From: Thermoguttaceae bacterium | Lineage (GTDB): Bacteria; Planctomycetota; Planctomycetia; Pirellulales; Thermoguttaceae | Assembly: GCA_028695965.1 (NCBI GenBank) | Contig: JAQVHZ010000010.1 | Span: 9,442 to 53,246, forward strand | Length of the DNA: 43,805 bases | Direction: 5' to 3' | Shown: positions 41,496-43,805 of the stretch, piece after piece | Position numbering within the stretch: position 1 is the first letter of the stretch | How the letters are laid out: every line of letters begins with the position of its first letter | Translations under genes and position numbers: made by a program | Notes under the pieces: model-generated | What the model saw: only the letters and a program-made list of their open reading frames with translations | The model's database searches: none | What the model was told of the DNA's origin: nothing

Positions 41496-43805
41496 TAGTT
41501 TAGTTCCTTACGTATCTTTTTGGCGGCTTCTATCAGCTCTTTCATTTTGGCAAGCCGTTTCCTCCCGAGGTATCCGTTCTTAATCAAATAATGAAAAACA
41601 GAGTCGGCGTCTAACTTAATATGAGATTTAGCAACTGCGTTGGTCATCATTTCCAGGTAGGTTAAAGGAGATTCTTTACGAGCGACGACTCCAAGATTCA
41701 TCGAGTCTAGACTTTGGGCTTCGAAACGAAACTTTGAGCTGAAGCGTCGGCAATAGGACTCCAGTAAAAATAGATTCCAAGGAAAGTTACAAGGGGGAAA
41801 TAAAATGAATGAAGTAAATGTTTGTAAAGGGCGAAACTCATAATCTCCTATAACTTGATCGATGGCGCGGTCTATTGCGCTGCTATTAAAATCCACCAGC
41901 TTGTCGGCGACAAATTCTTCTTCAGATATTCGAACAAAGGTTTCATAGCCGACTGATAAACACCGAATGGGGAGGCGCGAGCCTGTTATTTCCTCTTCAA
42001 AGTCCAACATCGTTTCAAGCGTAATTCTGTCGTATTTGCTGAATATAGATTTAAGTAAGCCGACAGTGTTAAGGTTTGCTCCTTTGCGGGCGATAAGCTG
42101 TCCTCTCAAATCAAAATGTTCGGCGAGGCAATCAAGGAAGAGGACCCTTCGCAAGGTCTCGGGGGACGCCTCTTCGTTTCTTATGTCCATCTTGCCGATC
42201 GGCAAGTCTTTAAGAGAGGCGTACTCGTTTAGAGAGATCGAGTTGGCGACGAATCTTTCCGCTTCACGTCGATCTTCCGGTTCAATATAAAGGCGATCTC
42301 GCAGCACGTAGACGCCCTTGTCGTCGCGAATAAACTCTTGACGGCTGGCAAGCGCTGCGTCAATTTTTTCTGCTGGGATAAAGGGAAGGCGGCGAACCAA
42401 GTCTTCAGCGTGTTCGACGGCAACTCCCTCTTCCCAAACCCGTTTAATTTCGCCGGTAATCTTATCGTCTTCACTGTTCTCGCCGATAAAAGACGAGTTC
42501 GATAATTCGATATAATTTTCAGTAAACCTATAACCTGCGTTGGCGAACCACTTTTTAATGCATAATCTCAAAAGCTCAGGAGAAAAGAAAATAGGCAAGA
42601 CGCCTTTGTCTAACAATTTTTCGAAAAGCATTTTGTAGAAAACGATTCTTGCGCCTGACTCGAAAACGCCGCAAAGGACGCTTTGAATCTGCGTTTCTAC
42701 TTTCTCGGGAATGACATAAATTTTGTTCTCGGAGAGTTCGCCCGCTGACTTGATCGCTCTTTTGAGTTCGTTGTCAGTCGCATTAGTCAGAGTGCAGTTA
42801 TCTGATTCTTTCACGAATCGTTTCAAATTGCCAAAATCGATTATTGAGTCGATAGGGAAGCCGTTTGAAAAACGCTCCTCTAAAATCGATTTAACTGCGC
42901 GTTGCAGTTCGCTTTCAACAGGACTCGATTTTGAAATGGACAAAAGAGAATAAACATCCCAATCCAACGAATCTGAAGGCGCCGTAGTTTTGTCGACCTG
43001 GTTCTCTTGAACTCGACAAAACTCTTCTTCTGGTTCTTCAGCGCTAAAACGAAAAGAATTGTTGAGGCTGCGACGATGAAATTTATCTGTTAAAACGTCA
43101 TGTATTTTTTTCTTGGGGATAAAAAGACGCGAAGCAAGCGTCGACGCCTTAATCGTGGCTTCAGCGGGTTTCCAAGCGTTCTCAATTTCGTTCAGCACCT
43201 TCTCATCCTCGGGCGCGTCGTCTCGTGCTTGCCCGAAATACTCGTTGTAACAGGCATATTGGCGAATCTCATGTTCAACGTAATGTTTCAAAAAGAGAAC
43301 GTTGGAAATTCCAACTTCGGCAAAAAAATCATAACATTCGAGGAACAGCGTGCTGTAATAAATGATGGTTCGTCGTTCAAAAATCTCGTCGATTTTTCGA
43401 ACAATCCGCTCTTTATCTGCAACAAAATAGATTTTATTCTGAAAGGAGGTTCCAAACTTGGCGGTAAGAGAGGGAACGCTCGTAACGTCTGGCGGGAATA
43501 TCACGCCCGCTTGCTCGGCTTTGGCTTTAACGTCGTCCCAGTTTAATTGAGAAGAGAGAACTCCTCGTGGGAAACTAAACAATAAAAACGCGTGAGCTTT
43601 ACGCTCCAAATTCGAACGTTCGTGAGAATCGTGTAATTGGGGTTGCGAGGCCAGCTGAAAATCGTTATACTTGTTGAGACTTGTTGAGACTTGTTGAGAC
43701 TTGTTGAGACTTGTTGAGACTTGTTGAGACTTGTTGAGACTTGTTGAGACTTGTTGAGACTTGTTGAGACTTGTTGAGACTTGTTGAGACTTGTTGAGAC
43801 TTGTT
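41495..43805 (-). CDS. Large unrecognised protein, first visible gene of the BREX operon (5' partial)
   Basis: At least 704 residues from a TTG at 43609, but the frame is open without a stop through the decamer repeat to the window edge, and that TTG has no ribosome site; the true start is probably outside. The repeat would encode tandem SQQVSTSLNK units, then YNDFQLASQPQLHD before the body. The body shows internal duplication with about 240-residue spacing: NKIYFVADK (58-66) and NKIYVIPEK (295-303), then EIENAW (141) and EIKRVW (387), each followed by a similar helical segment. It looks helical, perhaps of repeated winged-helix-like units. No catalytic motif is seen. It abuts brxP (TAATG), so it is probably part of the BREX system although not one of its named proteins. 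Confidence 0.8.
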   Translation of the reverse strand, partial: TSLNKSQQVSTSLNKSQQVSTSLNKSQQVSTSLNKSQQVSTSLNKYNDFQLASQPQLHDSHERSNLERKAHAFLLFSFPRGVLSSQLNWDDVKAKAEQAGVIFPPDVTSVPSLTAKFGTSFQNKIYFVADKERIVRKIDEIFERRTIIYYSTLFLECYDFFAEVGISNVLFLKHYVEHEIRQYACYNEYFGQARDDAPEDEKVLNEIENAWKPAEATIKASTLASRLFIPKKKIHDVLTDKFHRRSLNNSFRFSAEEPEEEFCRVQENQVDKTTAPSDSLDWDVYSLLSISKSSPVESELQRAVKSILEERFSNGFPIDSIIDFGNLKRFVKESDNCTLTNATDNELKRAIKSAGELSENKIYVIPEKVETQIQSVLCGVFESGARIVFYKMLFEKLLDKGVLPIFFSPELLRLCIKKWFANAGYRFTENYIELSNSSFIGENSEDDKITGEIKRVWEEGVAVEHAEDLVRRLPFIPAEKIDAALASRQEFIRDDKGVYVLRDRLYIEPEDRREAERFVANSISLNEYASLKDLPIGKMDIRNEEASPETLRRVLFLDCLAEHFDLRGQLIARKGANLNTVGLLKSIFSKYDRITLETMLDFEEEITGSRLPIRCLSVGYETFVRISEEEFVADKLVDFNSSAIDRAIDQVIGDYEFRPLQTFTSFILFPPCNFPWNLFLLESYCRRFSSKFRFEAQSLDSMNLGVVARKESPLTYLEMMTNAVAKSHIKLDADSVFHYLIKNGYLGRKRLAKMKELIEAAKKIRKELN
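43669..43805. repeat. Perfect 10-bp tandem repeat, 13.7 copies to the window edge
   Basis: Unit ACTTGTTGAG on the plus strand, repeated without any mismatch from 43669 to the end of the window, and probably beyond. On the coding minus strand the unit contains no stop and no ATG, GTG or TTG in any phase, so it stays open whatever the copy number. Such a perfect array commonly varies by slippage and also breaks assemblies. Confidence 0.98.

Noticed and set aside
43607-43609. TTG as the real start of the BREX-leading gene
   Set aside because: No ribosome site precedes it and the frame remains open with protein-like sequence upstream (YNDFQLASQPQLHD), so an upstream start is more likely. It is not excluded.
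43669-43805. CRISPR array
   Set aside because: The unit is 10 bp with no spacers; it is a simple tandem repeat.

Overview
The window reads as a chromosomal segment of a GC-rich bacterium with short intergenic gaps and recognisable sigma70-type promoters (several with a TATAAT box and 16-17 bp spacing). A Gfo/Idh/MocA oxidoreductase carrying a signal peptide, an unusual 1003-residue Hsp70-like protein and a secreted HExxH peptidase beside an MMPL-type membrane protein point towards the Planctomycetota/PVC group. This is inference from gene content; no rRNA, tRNA or other taxonomic marker is present. Two blocks, 24437-27136 and about 30834-43805, are clearly more A+T-rich than the rest and look acquired.

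Layout. 158-7263: a DUF805 zinc-ribbon membrane protein, a secreted GH13 alpha-amylase-like enzyme, the Hsp70-like protein and an exported Gfo/Idh/MocA protein. 7449-11405: a low-molecular-weight tyrosine phosphatase followed by capE-capF-capG, the complete three-enzyme route from UDP-GlcNAc to UDP-L-FucNAc. 11406-12216: a gene-free stretch with a terminator, then a strong promoter, a structured non-coding stretch and an intrinsic terminator (candidate small RNA), then a further promoter. 12217-14366: a VWA protein, an unknown protein and an ADP-ribosylglycohydrolase. 14370-17721 (minus): an orphan terminase-small-subunit-like protein and a portal-like protein, plus a WYL regulator with AT-hook-like motifs. 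17954-22364 (minus): a tightly packed operon of secreted metallopeptidase, MMPL protein and putative glycosyltransferase. 22674-24299: a sodium:solute symporter.

Between the symporter and a convergent sugar operon (PIG-L deacetylase, DegT aminotransferase, Gfo/Idh oxidoreductase; 30626 back to 27499) sits a 2.7-kb restriction-modification island: a C5-cytosine methyltransferase and a NotI-family endonuclease. It is bracketed by two 372-bp direct repeats about 97% identical (11 mismatches counted by eye). They duplicate the 3' end of the symporter, its terminator and the last codons of the oxidoreductase gene, which is the signature of insertion with long target duplication.

The right third, all minus strand, is a type 4 BREX phage-defence operon. 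In transcription order it encodes a large unrecognised protein, BrxP (PAPS-reductase-like with Fe-S cysteine clusters), BrxC (large ATPase), PglZ (phosphatase-like), a short BrxL (AAA+ ATPase without a Lon protease domain) and a 70-residue zinc-binding protein. The large first gene remains open upstream through a perfect 10-bp tandem repeat (13.7 copies to the window edge). Ten is not a multiple of three, so copy-number change would shift the reading frame: a candidate phase-variation switch on a BREX operon, and the most interesting observation here. With the NotI-type island it makes 24-44 kb a small defence island.
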